Shown here in pieces: positions 17,175-26,462 of a stretch of 64,000 nucleotides of DNA. Made by a program: the position numbers and the translations under genes. Within the stretch, counting starts at the first letter, position 1; the number at the start of each line of letters is the position of its first letter. Under the pieces are notes generated by a model. The model did not search any database. It was given only the letters and a program-made list of their open reading frames with translations, and was not told the origin of the DNA. The DNA lies in contig NZ_FZOF01000005.1 in assembly GCF_900188405.1 (NCBI RefSeq), forward strand, positions 248,001 through 312,000, given 5' to 3'. The DNA comes from Actinacidiphila glaucinigra (GTDB lineage: Bacteria; Actinomycetota; Actinomycetes; Streptomycetales; Streptomycetaceae).

Positions 17175-18446
17175 ATGAAGAAAACCGTCCTGACCGTCCT
17201 CTCCGCCGTCGCCTTGACCGTGCCGCTCGCAGCGTGCGGCAGCGGCGGGTCGGACTCCGCCGCGGGCGGCGACGCCCACGGCCCGATCACGGTCTGGTAC
17301 TCCAACAACGCCCAGGAGGTCGCCTGGGGCAAGAGCATGGTCGCGTCCTGGAACGCCGCCCACCCCGACGAGAAGGTGAAGGCGCAGGAGATACCCGCGG
17401 GCAAGAGCTCCGAGGAGGTCATCGGCGCGGCCATCACGGCCGGCAACGCCCCGTGCCTGATCCTCAACACCGCTCCCGCGGCCGTGCCCGGCTTCCAGAA
17501 GCAGGGCGGCCTGGTGGCCCTGGACGACTTCCCGGGTGGGAAGAAGTACCTCGAGGAGCGGACCGGCGAACGGCTCTCCCAGTACGCGTCGCCCGACGGC
17601 AAGCACTACCAGATGCCCTGGAAGAGCAACCCCGTCATGATCTTCTACAACAAGGACCTGTTCAAGAAGGCCGGGCTCGACGCCGAGCACCCCAAGCTCT
17701 CCACCTACCAGGACTTCCTGACCACCTCGCGCGCCCTGGTCGAGGGCGGGGTGCACGCCGCCATCTGGCCGGCTCCCACCTCGGAGTTCTACCAGTCCTG
17801 GTTCGACTTCTACCCGCTCTTCGCCGCCCAGACCGGCAAGCAGCTCGTCGAGGACGGCAAGGCCCAGTTCGCCTCGCCCGACGGGATCAAGGCCGCCGAG
17901 TTCTGGAAGACGATGTACGCGGACCGCCTGGCCCCCAACGAGCAGTACAACGGTGACGCCTTCGCCGACGGCAAGTCCGCCATGGCGATCGTCGGCCCGT
18001 GGGCCGTCTCGGTCTACGGCGACAAGGTCAAGTGGGGCGCCGTGCCGGTGCCCACCGCGACCGGCGCGGAGGCCAAGGGCACCTTCAGCGACGAGAAGTC
18101 CATCGGCATGTTCACCGCGTGCAAGAACAAGGGCACGGCCTGGGACGTGCTGAAGTTCGCCACCAGCAAGGAGCAGGACGGCAAGCTGCTGGAGGCCACC
18201 GGCCAGATGCCGATGCGGCAGGGCCTCGCGGCCGCGTACCCCGACTACTTCGCCTCACACCCGGACTACAAGACCTTCGCGGAGCAGGCCGACCGCACCG
18301 TCGAAGCCCCGAACGTGCCGAACTCCGTCGAGATCTGGCAGACGTTCCGCGACGCCTACACCAAGTCCGTGATCTTCGGGAAGGGCGACGTCGAGAGCGC
18401 CTTCCGCGAGGCCGCGGGCAAGGTCGACGGCCTGGCGAAGCAGTGA
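17175..18446 (+). CDS. Sugar ABC transporter substrate-binding lipoprotein
   Basis: The 423-residue extracellular solute-binding protein (family 1) has a lipoprotein signal peptide with lipobox LAAC, so C21 would be lipidated after cleavage. The mature protein has the typical ITVWYSNNAQE start, an IFYNKDLFKKAGL hinge segment and a GPWAVSVYG region. It binds the imported oligosaccharide outside the cell and hands it to the two permeases encoded next. No ATPase gene is present, as is usual in Streptomyces where MsiK serves many such systems. Confidence 0.95.
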   Translation: MKKTVLTVLSAVALTVPLAACGSGGSDSAAGGDAHGPITVWYSNNAQEVAWGKSMVASWNAAHPDEKVKAQEIPAGKSSEEVIGAAITAGNAPCLILNTAPAAVPGFQKQGGLVALDDFPGGKKYLEERTGERLSQYASPDGKHYQMPWKSNPVMIFYNKDLFKKAGLDAEHPKLSTYQDFLTTSRALVEGGVHAAIWPAPTSEFYQSWFDFYPLFAAQTGKQLVEDGKAQFASPDGIKAAEFWKTMYADRLAPNEQYNGDAFADGKSAMAIVGPWAVSVYGDKVKWGAVPVPTATGAEAKGTFSDEKSIGMFTACKNKGTAWDVLKFATSKEQDGKLLEATGQMPMRQGLAAAYPDYFASHPDYKTFAEQADRTVEAPNVPNSVEIWQTFRDAYTKSVIFGKGDVESAFREAAGKVDGLAKQ

Positions 18447-18455
18447 GTCACGGCC

Positions 18456-19418
18456 ATGTCCTCCACGCACCATGACGTCCTCCGCCCCGGGTCCGCCCGG
18501 GGCGGGGCCCGCCCCCGGACCGACCGCGGGCAACGGCCGCGCAGGTCGCGGTTCGCCGGCCGGCAGCCCATCGGCCTGGCCTTCGTCTCCCCGTACCTCC
18601 TGTACCTGGCCGCGATCTTCCTGTACCCGCTCGGCTTCGCGGTATGGATCTCCTTCCACGACTACTTCTTCGCCGCGCCGGGCGCCCAGGTGGACCGCCC
18701 CTTCGTGGGGTTCGCCAACTACACCTCCGTCCTCACGGATCCGGACGTGTGGCGTTCCTTCGGCAACATCGCGGTCTTCCTGGTCATCAATGTGCCGCTG
18801 ACGGTGGCGGCGTCCCTCGTGCTCGCCACCGCCCTCAACTCCAAGCTGCGGGCGCGCACGTTCTTCCGCACGGCCTACTACGTCCCGTACATCACCGCCA
18901 GTGTCGCGGTCGTCGGCGTGTGGCTGTTCCTGTTCAACTCCAACGGCCTGGTCAACAAGGCGCTCGGGCCGCTCGCACCGGACCCGTCGTGGCTGGTCAA
19001 CTCGCATCTGGCGATGCCGACCATCGCGCTGTTCGTCGCCTGGAAGCAGCTCGGCTTCTTCATCGTGCTCTACCTGTCGGCGCTGCAGAACGTGCCCGGC
19101 GAGCTGTACGAGTCCGCCGCGCTCGACGGCGCGGGCAAGGCGCGGATGTTCTGGTCGATCACCGTTCCGGCGGTGCGCACCGCCACCCTGCTCGTGCTGG
19201 TCCTGGCGACGGTGACCGGGGCGAACCTGTTCACCGAGCCCTATCTGCTGACCAGCGGCGGCGGCCCCGACGGGGCGACCACCTCACCGGTGCTGCTGAT
19301 GTACCAGCGCGGTCTGCAGCAGGGCCACCCGGACGAGGCGGCGGCGATCGGCGTGATCCTCGTCGTGCTGATCACCGGCATCTCCCTCGTCTACCGCCGA
19401 TGGCTGGAGAGGGACTGA
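18456..19418 (+). CDS. Sugar ABC transporter permease (MalF type)
   Basis: The 320-residue membrane protein has six predicted helices and the EAA loop ESAALDGAGKARMFWSITVP, which docks onto the ATPase. The first 40 residues form an Arg/Pro-rich cytoplasmic tail (RPRTDRGQRPRRSRFAGRQ), as in MalF-type subunits. It starts 9 bases after the binding-protein stop and ends 1 base before the next permease. It forms a heterodimeric channel with the next gene product. Confidence 0.95.
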   Translation: MSSTHHDVLRPGSARGGARPRTDRGQRPRRSRFAGRQPIGLAFVSPYLLYLAAIFLYPLGFAVWISFHDYFFAAPGAQVDRPFVGFANYTSVLTDPDVWRSFGNIAVFLVINVPLTVAASLVLATALNSKLRARTFFRTAYYVPYITASVAVVGVWLFLFNSNGLVNKALGPLAPDPSWLVNSHLAMPTIALFVAWKQLGFFIVLYLSALQNVPGELYESAALDGAGKARMFWSITVPAVRTATLLVLVLATVTGANLFTEPYLLTSGGGPDGATTSPVLLMYQRGLQQGHPDEAAAIGVILVVLITGISLVYRRWLERD

Positions 19419-19419
19419 C

Positions 19420-20313
19420 ATGACCGACGTCCACGCTCCCGCAAACAACCGCCGCCCGGCAGGGCACAGTCCGCACACGCACTCCCGCGCCCGCCGGATC
19501 CTGTCGCGACTGGCGCTGCTCGCCGGCGCCTTCGCCTTCCTCTTCCCCTTCTACTACATGCTCGTCGGCTCGCTGCAGCGCGAGCCCGACAGCAGCCCCG
19601 CCGGGGCGTTCCCGCGACCGGGGAACCTCTCCCTGCACAACTACGCGGAGATCAACTCGGCGATCTCGCTGGGCCGTTCCCTGATCAACTCCGGGATCTT
19701 CACCGGCGGCGTGATCGTCTGCACCACCGTCTTCGGTCTGCTGGCGGGATACGCCCTGGCTCGGCTCCACTTCCGGGGCAAGGGGTCCACCTTCGCGCTG
19801 GTCCTGCTGGTGCAGGTCGTCCCGTTCCAGCTGCTGATGATCCCGCTGTACGTGCTGATCGTCCGCGACTACGGACTGGCCGACTCCTACATCGGGATCA
19901 TCCTGCCGTTCGCCATCAACACCAGCGCGGTCTTCATCTTCCGGCAGTTCTTCCTGCAGCTGCCGCAGGCGATGTTCGAGGCCGCGCGCATCGACGGCGC
20001 GGGCGAGCTGCAGATCCTGTTCCGGATCGCGATCCCGCTGTGCAAGCCGGCGCTCGCCTCCGTGGTGCTGCTGAGCTTCACCGGGCCGTGGAACGAGTTC
20101 CTGTGGCCGTTCCTGGTCACCAAGGAGCAGGACATGCAGCCCCTGGCCGTCTCGCTGGCCAACTACATCAGCACCGTCTCCTCCGCCGCCGCCAACCCGT
20201 TCGGCGCCATCCTCGCCGGCGCCTGCGTGCTGGCCGCGCCCGCGGTGGCCCTGTACCTCGTCTTCCAGAGCCGCTTCACCTCCACCGACCTCGATTCCGC
20301 CACGAAGGGCTGA
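19420..20313 (+). CDS. Sugar ABC transporter permease (MalG type)
   Basis: The 297-residue, six-helix permease has the EAA motif EAARIDGAGELQILFRIAIPLCKP near residue 190. It starts one base after the previous stop. It completes the import channel with the MalF-type subunit. The N-terminal 30 residues are hydrophilic and basic, with an internal start-transfer helix LALLAGAFAFLFPFYYML. Confidence 0.95.
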   Translation: MTDVHAPANNRRPAGHSPHTHSRARRILSRLALLAGAFAFLFPFYYMLVGSLQREPDSSPAGAFPRPGNLSLHNYAEINSAISLGRSLINSGIFTGGVIVCTTVFGLLAGYALARLHFRGKGSTFALVLLVQVVPFQLLMIPLYVLIVRDYGLADSYIGIILPFAINTSAVFIFRQFFLQLPQAMFEAARIDGAGELQILFRIAIPLCKPALASVVLLSFTGPWNEFLWPFLVTKEQDMQPLAVSLANYISTVSSAAANPFGAILAGACVLAAPAVALYLVFQSRFTSTDLDSATKG

Positions 20314-20320
20314 ACTCGCT

Positions 20321-21409
20321 GTGAACGACCGCACCACCGGCTCCACCGGCTCCACCACCGTGCCCTACCGCCTGACCCGCATCGGCGTCGTGATGTCCCC
20401 GCTGGCAGGCGAGGCGAACGAGGCCGAGGGCGTGCTCAACCCCGCGTCCGGCCGCACCCCGGACGGCACCCTGCACCTGCTGCCCCGTCTCGTCGCGGAG
20501 GGCAACGTCTCCCGCGTGGGCCTCGCCGAGGTCGTGCTCGAGGACGGCGTGCCCACCGGCGTCGAGCGCCGCGGCGTCGTCCTCGCCCCCGACGCCGGCT
20601 GGGAGCGCGGCAAGAACAACGCCGGCGTGGAGGACCCGCGCACGACGTGGATCGAGGCGCTCGGGCTGCACGTCATGTCGTACGTCGCCTACGGCCCGCT
20701 CGGCCCCAAGCCCGCGCTGGCCGTCTCGAAGGACCTGGTCACCTGGGAGCGCCTGGGCCCGATCCAGTTCGCCTACCAGGCCGACCTCGACACCGACCTC
20801 AACCTCTTCCCGAACAAGGACGTGGTGCACTTCCCCGAGCCCGTCCCGGGCCCGGACGGCACGCCCTGCTTCGCGATGCTGCACCGCCCGATGTGGGACC
20901 TGGGCTGGTTCCGCCCCGGCGAGGGCGTGCACCTGCCGGCCGGCGTGACCGACGAGCGCCCCGGCATCTGGATCTCCTACGTCCCCGTCGCCGAGGTCGA
21001 GAAGGACCTGAGCGCCCTGGCCCGGCCCCGCGACCACCGCCTGGTGGCGCTGTCCGAGCACCCCTGGGAGGAGCTCAAGATCGGCGCGGGCCCGGCCCCG
21101 ATCCGCGTCGAGGAGGGCTGGCTGCTCATCCACCACGGCGTGTCCGGCACGATCGACGACCCCTTCGCCCAGCAGCAGAAGGTCAGCTACGCGGCGGGCG
21201 CGATGATCCTCGACCCGCAGGACCCGTCCCGGATCCTGGCCCGCACCGACGAGCCGCTGATGGAGCCGGAGACGGAGGAGGAGCGTTCGGGCACCGTGCC
21301 CAACGTCGTCTTCCCGACCGCGATCGAGGAGATCGACGGCGTCCGCTACGTGTTCTACGGCATGGCCGACGCGCACATCGGCGTGGCCCGCCTGGACCGT
21401 GCCGAGTGA
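20321..21409 (+). CDS. GH130-family glycoside phosphorylase/hydrolase
   Basis: The 362-residue five-bladed beta-propeller is of the GH130 type. Its hallmark is KNNAGVEDPRTTW (about 98-110), with D105 the expected acid/base and conserved arginines nearby. Other landmarks are NPASG near residue 40, FPNKDVVHFPEP and IHHGVS. Known GH130 enzymes act on beta-mannosides, mainly by phosphorolysis. The start is GTG 20321 with only a weak Shine-Dalgarno site. The stop overlaps the next gene start (GTGA). It is cytoplasmic, since no signal peptide is seen, so it acts on imported sugar. Confidence 0.88.
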   Translation: MNDRTTGSTGSTTVPYRLTRIGVVMSPLAGEANEAEGVLNPASGRTPDGTLHLLPRLVAEGNVSRVGLAEVVLEDGVPTGVERRGVVLAPDAGWERGKNNAGVEDPRTTWIEALGLHVMSYVAYGPLGPKPALAVSKDLVTWERLGPIQFAYQADLDTDLNLFPNKDVVHFPEPVPGPDGTPCFAMLHRPMWDLGWFRPGEGVHLPAGVTDERPGIWISYVPVAEVEKDLSALARPRDHRLVALSEHPWEELKIGAGPAPIRVEEGWLLIHHGVSGTIDDPFAQQQKVSYAAGAMILDPQDPSRILARTDEPLMEPETEEERSGTVPNVVFPTAIEEIDGVRYVFYGMADAHIGVARLDRAE

Positions 21410-22602
21410 CTCCGCTCGGTCTGGGCCTGGCCGGCTGCGGTGCGTTCGGCGCCTATCTGCTGGACGCCGTGGCCGACCTCCCCGGCGTACGCGTCGTCGC
21501 GTGCGCCGACCCCGACGGTGACCGTGCCGCCGCCCTCGCGCGGCGGCACGGCGCCGCCGTCGCCGGCGACGCCGCTTCGCTGGCCGGCTTCCCCGGTGTG
21601 GACGTCGTGGCGATCGCCACTCCCCCGGCCACCCACGCGGAACTCGCCGTCGGCGCGCTGCGCGCGGGCCGGCACGTCTTCTGCGAGAAGCCGCTGGCCG
21701 TGACGCTGGAGGACGCCCTGCGGGTGGAGGCGGAGGCCGAGCGCTCCACCGGGGTCCTCGTCGTCGACCACGTCCTGCGCTACAACCCCGTCCTGCGGAT
21801 GCTGCAGCGCCTCCGCGAGGAAGGGCTGCTGGACCCGCTGGTGCGCTTCGCCTTCGAGAACGACGCCGCCGACGAGGACCTGGGCCCCGGCCACTGGTTC
21901 TGGGACCCCGCCCACAGCGGCGGCATCCACGTCGAGCACGGCGTGCACTTCTTCGACGCGGCCCGCGCCCTCATGGGCAGCGAGCCCGTCGAGGTGCACG
22001 GCACGGCCGTCCGCCGCGACGGCGGCCCCGTCGACATCGTCGTCGCCACCGCCACCCACCCGGGCGGCGCCGTCGCGACCCACACCCACTCCTTCACCCA
22101 CGCCCACCGCGCCGAACGGCAGTTGATGCGCCTGGACTACGGCTTCGCCGAGGCCCGGGTCACCGGCTGGATCCCGGCCCACGCGACGGTCACGGCCTGG
22201 ACGGACGAGCGGGGCGCCCGCCGCTGGGAGGAACTGCCCGCGCGCGCCGCCGGTCTGCTGGCCGTGCCCGGGCTGCGACCGCACGGCGGGGAGCGGGTCA
22301 CCGTCACGGTGGAACGTGACGCGGGACCGGCGGCGCCCGCCCGCGGCCGCGGTGTCGAGCGCAGCGTCCCGCACCGGGTGACCTGCGTGGTCGACCTGGG
22401 CGGCGAGGCGCGCAAGCAGCACGTGTACGCGGAGAGCGTACGTGCCGCCTTCACCGACCTGCTGCGCTGCGCGACCGAGGGCGGCACCCCGGTGGCCGAC
22501 GCGCGGTCCGGTCGGACCGCGGTCGCGGTGGCCGAGACCGCCACCCGCTCCGCGCGGAGCGGCCGTACCCTCCCGGTCCCCTCGGACCGATCCGGAGCAT
22601 GA
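21406..22602 (+). CDS. Gfo/Idh/MocA-family sugar oxidoreductase
   Basis: About 398 residues are read from GTG 21406, which overlaps the GH130 stop by four bases. The Rossmann motif GLAGCGAFGAYLLD is at the N-terminus, the family EKP motif is HVFCEKPLAVT (about 84-94), and the C-terminal catalytic segment is GGIHVEHGVHFFD. It should oxidise or reduce a sugar hydroxyl with NAD(P). Some relatives make 3-keto sugars that allow glycoside cleavage by elimination. The gene's position between two glycosidases makes such a role plausible but unproven. Confidence 0.88.
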   Translation: MTPLGLGLAGCGAFGAYLLDAVADLPGVRVVACADPDGDRAAALARRHGAAVAGDAASLAGFPGVDVVAIATPPATHAELAVGALRAGRHVFCEKPLAVTLEDALRVEAEAERSTGVLVVDHVLRYNPVLRMLQRLREEGLLDPLVRFAFENDAADEDLGPGHWFWDPAHSGGIHVEHGVHFFDAARALMGSEPVEVHGTAVRRDGGPVDIVVATATHPGGAVATHTHSFTHAHRAERQLMRLDYGFAEARVTGWIPAHATVTAWTDERGARRWEELPARAAGLLAVPGLRPHGGERVTVTVERDAGPAAPARGRGVERSVPHRVTCVVDLGGEARKQHVYAESVRAAFTDLLRCATEGGTPVADARSGRTAVAVAETATRSARSGRTLPVPSDRSGA

Positions 22603-24266
22603 GGAGCATCGTGAGCAGCACCACCGGTCCCGAGCCGGCGGCGCCCTGGTGGCGGGACGCCGTCTGCTACGAGATCCACCCGCGCGCGTTCGCCGACGGT
22701 GACGGGGACGGCGTCGGCGACCTCGCCGGCGCCGCCGCCCGCCTGGACCACGTGGCCCGGCTCGGGGCCGACGCGGTGTGGCTCACCCCGTTCTACCCGT
22801 CCCCGCTGGCCGACGGCGGCTACGACATCGCCGACCACACCGCCGTCGCCCCCGACCTCGGCACCGAAGCGGACTTCGACGCCCTGGTCGCGCGCGCCCA
22901 TGGGCTGGGGCTGAAGGTCCTGATCGACCTCGTCCCCAACCACACCTCCGACACGCACCCCTGGTTCCGGGAGGCCCTCGCGGCCGGCCCGGGGAGCGCG
23001 GCCAGGGACCGCTACCTCTTCCGCCCCGGCCGCGGCGTGGACGGTGAACTCCCCCCGAACGACTGGCAGTCGGCTTTCGGGGGCCCGGCGTGGACCCGGG
23101 TCCCGGCGCCGGACGGCGGCCCGGGCGAGTGGTATCTGCACCTGCACGCACCCGAGCAGCCGGACCTCGACTGGCGGCACCCGGAGGTCGTCGCGGACTT
23201 CGAGCGGATCCTCCGGCACTGGCTGGACCGCGGGGTCGACGGCTTCCGCATCGACGTGGCGCACACCCTCTTCAAGGCCCCCGGCCTCCCCGACGCCGGG
23301 CCCGGGCAGCACCAGGACATCCTGCGCAACCACCTGATGCCGTACCACGACCAGGAGGAACTGCACCCGCTGTTCCGCACCTGGCGCCGGCTCCTGGACA
23401 CCCACCCGGCCCCGCCCGGCGCGGTCCCTCCGGAGCAGCGGGTGATGGTGGCCGAGGCCGCCGTCTTCGAACCGGCCCGGCTGGCCCGGTACGTCAGCCC
23501 GGGCGAGATGCAGCAGGCCTTCAACTTCGCCTTCCTGGAGTCCTCTTGGGACGGGGCGGAGATGCGCGCGGTCATCGAGCGGTCCGCCGCGTCGATGCGG
23601 GCCGTCGGGGCACCGGTCACCTGGGTCCTCTCCAGTCACGACGCGGTCCGCCCGGTCACCCGGTACGGCGGCGGGCCGCGCGGGCGGCGCCGCGCCCGGG
23701 CCGCCGCGCTGCTCATGCTCGCGCTGCCCGGTGCCGCCTACGTCTACCAGGGCGAGGAACTGGGCCTGCCGCAGGCCCACATACCGGACGACCGGCTGCG
23801 CGACCCGCTCTGGGAGCGTTCCGGCCACCTCGAACGCGGCCGCGACGGCTGCCGGGTGCCGCTGCCCTGGGAGGGCGCGTCGGCACCGTACGGGTTCAGC
23901 ACCGCCGCCCCGGACGCCTGCTGGTTCCCGCAGCCGGGCGACTGGGCGGACCTCACCGTACGGGCCCAGGAGGACGACCCCGCCTCGATGCTCGCCCTGT
24001 ACCGCGCCGCGCTGCGCCTGCGGCGCGCCGCGCCGGTCCCGGCCGACGCGGTGGCGGCCCCGGAGGGGCCGGCGGACGGTTCCTGGTTCGCCTTCGACCG
24101 CGCACCGGGTCTGCGGTGCCTGACCAACTTCGGTCCCGAACCGCTGCCCCTCGCGGACGGCGACGAGGTGCTGCTGGCCAGCACCCCGCTCGACGGCCGC
24201 ACGGTGCCCGCGGACACCACCGTCTGGCTCCGCAGTGCCGGGGGCACGACCGCGATCGCGTCCTAG
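22599..24266 (+). CDS. GH13 alpha-glucosidase / alpha-amylase-family enzyme
   Basis: The 555-residue intracellular GH13 barrel has region I DLVPNH (110-115), nucleophile D219 in GFRIDVAH, acid/base E286 in MVAEAAVF, and transition-state D348 in LSSHDAV. The overall form resembles oligo-1,6-glucosidase or alpha-glucosidase, ending with a small beta domain. ATG 22599 overlaps the previous stop (ATGA), but GTG 22611, with GAGGAG four bases upstream, is an equally good start. It is the last gene of the LacI operon and would release glucose from alpha-linked oligosaccharides. Confidence 0.92.
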   Translation: MRSIVSSTTGPEPAAPWWRDAVCYEIHPRAFADGDGDGVGDLAGAAARLDHVARLGADAVWLTPFYPSPLADGGYDIADHTAVAPDLGTEADFDALVARAHGLGLKVLIDLVPNHTSDTHPWFREALAAGPGSAARDRYLFRPGRGVDGELPPNDWQSAFGGPAWTRVPAPDGGPGEWYLHLHAPEQPDLDWRHPEVVADFERILRHWLDRGVDGFRIDVAHTLFKAPGLPDAGPGQHQDILRNHLMPYHDQEELHPLFRTWRRLLDTHPAPPGAVPPEQRVMVAEAAVFEPARLARYVSPGEMQQAFNFAFLESSWDGAEMRAVIERSAASMRAVGAPVTWVLSSHDAVRPVTRYGGGPRGRRRARAAALLMLALPGAAYVYQGEELGLPQAHIPDDRLRDPLWERSGHLERGRDGCRVPLPWEGASAPYGFSTAAPDACWFPQPGDWADLTVRAQEDDPASMLALYRAALRLRRAAPVPADAVAAPEGPADGSWFAFDRAPGLRCLTNFGPEPLPLADGDEVLLASTPLDGRTVPADTTVWLRSAGGTTAIAS

Positions 24267-24315
24267 AGCGGCGGTGCCAGGGCTCCGTCCGCCCCTCGGC
24301 GAACGGCCGTCGGCA

Positions 24316-24333
24316 CGACAGTCCGGACTGTCG
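24316..24333. other. Perfect 18-bp palindrome between convergent genes
   Basis: CGACAGTCCGGACTGTCG is fully self-complementary with no loop. It lies 50 bases after the GH13 stop and 140 bases before the convergent LysR 3' end. A GC hairpin of CGGCCCCGG and CCGGGGCCG follows at 24400-24418 and is the more likely terminator. The function of the palindrome is unknown. Confidence 0.55.
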
Positions 24334-24474
24334 GAGCAGCGAGGGTTCCCGGCGGCCGCGGGGCGGCCGATGGTGTCGAGGGAGAGGGCGTGGCCCTTCG
24401 GCCCCGGCCCGGGGCCGGGCTCGCGGGGGCAGGGCGGGCGTCCGCCCCGCCGCCGGCGGCCGCGAGCACCGCCC

Positions 24475-25392
24475 TCACTGCATCCGGGGAAGCGATTCCA
24501 GCGGCTTGAGGTCGGCGTGCTGTGCGGTGGCGACCAGTGCCTGCACCATCACGGACTCGGGATCCCGGCGGAAGGCGACCAGCCCTATCTCGGCGGCCCG
24601 GGCGGACTCCACCATCGGGACGGCCCGCACCCCTGGCGGCACTCCCAGGGCATGGATCCAGGCCAGGGGGGCGATCGCGGCCCACCGTCCGGGCACGACG
24701 TGCGCGATCAGCGAGGCGAACGAGTCGGTCTCCACCCTCGCCACCGGTTCGGCCCCGGCCGCGGCGAAGAGGGCGTCCATGGTGCGCCGTCCCCGCATGG
24801 TCGGGGTGAGCAGGCACAGCGGCAGGGCCGCCGCCTCCGCCCAGGACACCGTGGCGCCGCCGACCGGGGCCCACGAGGCGTCGGTGAGCAGCGCGTACTT
24901 CTCCCGGTACAGCGGCACGGTACGAAAGGCGGCGCGCACCTCGTCGTCCAGGTAGGTGACGGCGGCGTCCAGGGTGAAGTCCCTGAGCATGGTGAGGATG
25001 TCGCTCGACGTCAGGTCGTTGACGATGTGCGCGGTGAGCAGCGGGTGCCGCGTGCACAGCGGGTCGACCAGGCGCGGCACGGCGGTGGCGGCGCTGGGCA
25101 CGACGCCGATGCGGACACGGCCGCTCAGGCCGGTGCGCATGGCGGCGACCTCGCCCTCCATGGCGTCCCGGTCGGCCAGGATCTGCCGCGCCCACACCAC
25201 GACGCGCTCGCCCTCGGCGGTCAGGCCGTCGAACCGCCGGCCCCGCTGGATCAGCGGGACCCCCATCTCCTCCTCCAGCTTGCGGATGCCCTCGGACAAC
25301 GAGGGCTGGGACACCCCGCAGCTCTGCGCGGCACGGGCGAAGTGCCCCTCCTGCGCCAGGGCCACCAGGTATTCGAGCTGCCGGAAGAGCAC
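24475..25392 (-). CDS. LysR-family regulator of the adjacent formate dehydrogenase locus
   Basis: The 305-residue LysR protein has an HTH in the first 60 residues (YLVALAQEGHFARAAQSCGVSQPSLSEGIRKLEEE) and an effector domain including GRVRIGVVPSA and VPGRWAAIAPLAW. The GTG start at 25392 has GAGAGGTG upstream. It is codirectional with fdhD and the molybdoenzyme gene but separated by 230 bases including a hairpin, so it probably has its own promoter. Location suggests it regulates the formate dehydrogenase-like genes. Confidence 0.93.
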   Translation of the reverse strand: MLFRQLEYLVALAQEGHFARAAQSCGVSQPSLSEGIRKLEEEMGVPLIQRGRRFDGLTAEGERVVVWARQILADRDAMEGEVAAMRTGLSGRVRIGVVPSAATAVPRLVDPLCTRHPLLTAHIVNDLTSSDILTMLRDFTLDAAVTYLDDEVRAAFRTVPLYREKYALLTDASWAPVGGATVSWAEAAALPLCLLTPTMRGRRTMDALFAAAGAEPVARVETDSFASLIAHVVPGRWAAIAPLAWIHALGVPPGVRAVPMVESARAAEIGLVAFRRDPESVMVQALVATAQHADLKPLESLPRMQ

Positions 25393-25582
25393 GGCTGAGC
25401 ACCTCTCAGGATTCCGCCGGCCTGGATACGCGTCGGAGTCGTCGCCGGTTCCGAGCTGTATACCAAGTCGCTCCCGGCGGGCCGACGGCGCCCGCCTCCG
25501 CGAGATGCCCGGAGCGCTCCTCTTCCCAGTGAACCGGTGAGTGCCGTGCGGGGCGAGTCGTGGATGCGGCCCGCGCGCGGAA

Positions 25583-25615
25583 CGGTGGGCGCACTCGGGA
25601 GGAGCGCGCCCACCG
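25583..25615 (-). terminator. Hairpin after fdhD
   Basis: CGGTGGGCGC (25583-25592) pairs perfectly with GCGCCCACCG (25606-25615), giving a 10-bp stem with a 13-base loop. It sits directly after the fdhD stop on the minus strand and before lysR, so it likely ends the fdh transcript. Confidence 0.68.
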
Positions 25616-25622
25616 CCTCGCG

Positions 25623-26462
25623 TCAGGCGACGGGCGCGCCCGCGCGCAACCGCTCGGCGCCGGTGTACACGTTCGCCGAGCGGCCGCGCAGGAAGCCCAC
25701 CAGGGTCATCCCCGTCTCGTCGGCCAGGTCCACGGCGAGGGAGGACGGCGCGGACACCGCGGCCAGCACCGGGATGCCCGCCATGGCCGCCTTCTGCACG
25801 AGTTCGAAGGACGCCCGCCCGCTGACCATGAGCACGGTGCCCCGCAGCGGCAGCAGCCCCTCCTGCAGCGCGTGGCCGACCACCTTGTCGACGGCGTTGT
25901 GGCGGCCCACGTCCTCACGCAGGCACAGCATCTCGCCGTCCGTCGTGAACAGCCCGGCCGCGTGCAGCCCGCCCGTGCTGTCGAAGACCCGCTGCGCCGC
26001 CCGCAGCCGGTCGGGGAGGGTGAAGAGCACCTCGGAGTCGATCTCCGTGTCGTCGCCCGCCACACTCCAGTGCTGCGTGGTCCGCACCGCGTCCAGGCTC
26101 GCCTTGCCGCACAGGCCGCAGGAGGAGGTGGTGTAGAAGTTGCGCTCCAGGGAGACGTCGGGGAGCCGCACACCGGGCGCCAGGACGACGTCGACGATGT
26201 TGTAGGTGTTGCCGTCGTCAGCCGTGGCGCCGGCGCAGTAGCGGATGCCCAGCACCTCGTCCGGTCCGTGGACGACCCCTTCGCTGACGAGGAAGCCCAC
26301 CGCGAGGTCGAAGTCGCTGCCCGGGGTGCGCATGGTGATCGTCAGCGCGCGGCCGCCGACGCGGATCTCCATCGGCTCCTCGGCGGCCAGCGTGTCCGAG
26401 CGGTGCCCGGGCACCCCGTCCCTGATCCGCAGCACCCGCCGCCGCGCGGTCACCCGGCCCAT
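25623..26462 (-). CDS. fdhD: FdhD sulfurtransferase for formate dehydrogenase
   Basis: The 279-residue FdhD/NarQ-family protein has the essential CGLC pair at C115/C118 in TTSSCGLCGKASLD, and a C-terminal LFTTDGEMLCLREDVGRHNAVDKVVG segment. FdhD passes sulfur from a cysteine desulfurase to the molybdenum cofactor of formate dehydrogenases. Its ATG at 26462 lies inside the end of the upstream molybdoenzyme gene (13-base overlap), consistent with a dedicated maturation partner. Confidence 0.95.
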   Translation of the reverse strand: MGRVTARRRVLRIRDGVPGHRSDTLAAEEPMEIRVGGRALTITMRTPGSDFDLAVGFLVSEGVVHGPDEVLGIRYCAGATADDGNTYNIVDVVLAPGVRLPDVSLERNFYTTSSCGLCGKASLDAVRTTQHWSVAGDDTEIDSEVLFTLPDRLRAAQRVFDSTGGLHAAGLFTTDGEMLCLREDVGRHNAVDKVVGHALQEGLLPLRGTVLMVSGRASFELVQKAAMAGIPVLAAVSAPSSLAVDLADETGMTLVGFLRGRSANVYTGAERLRAGAPVA

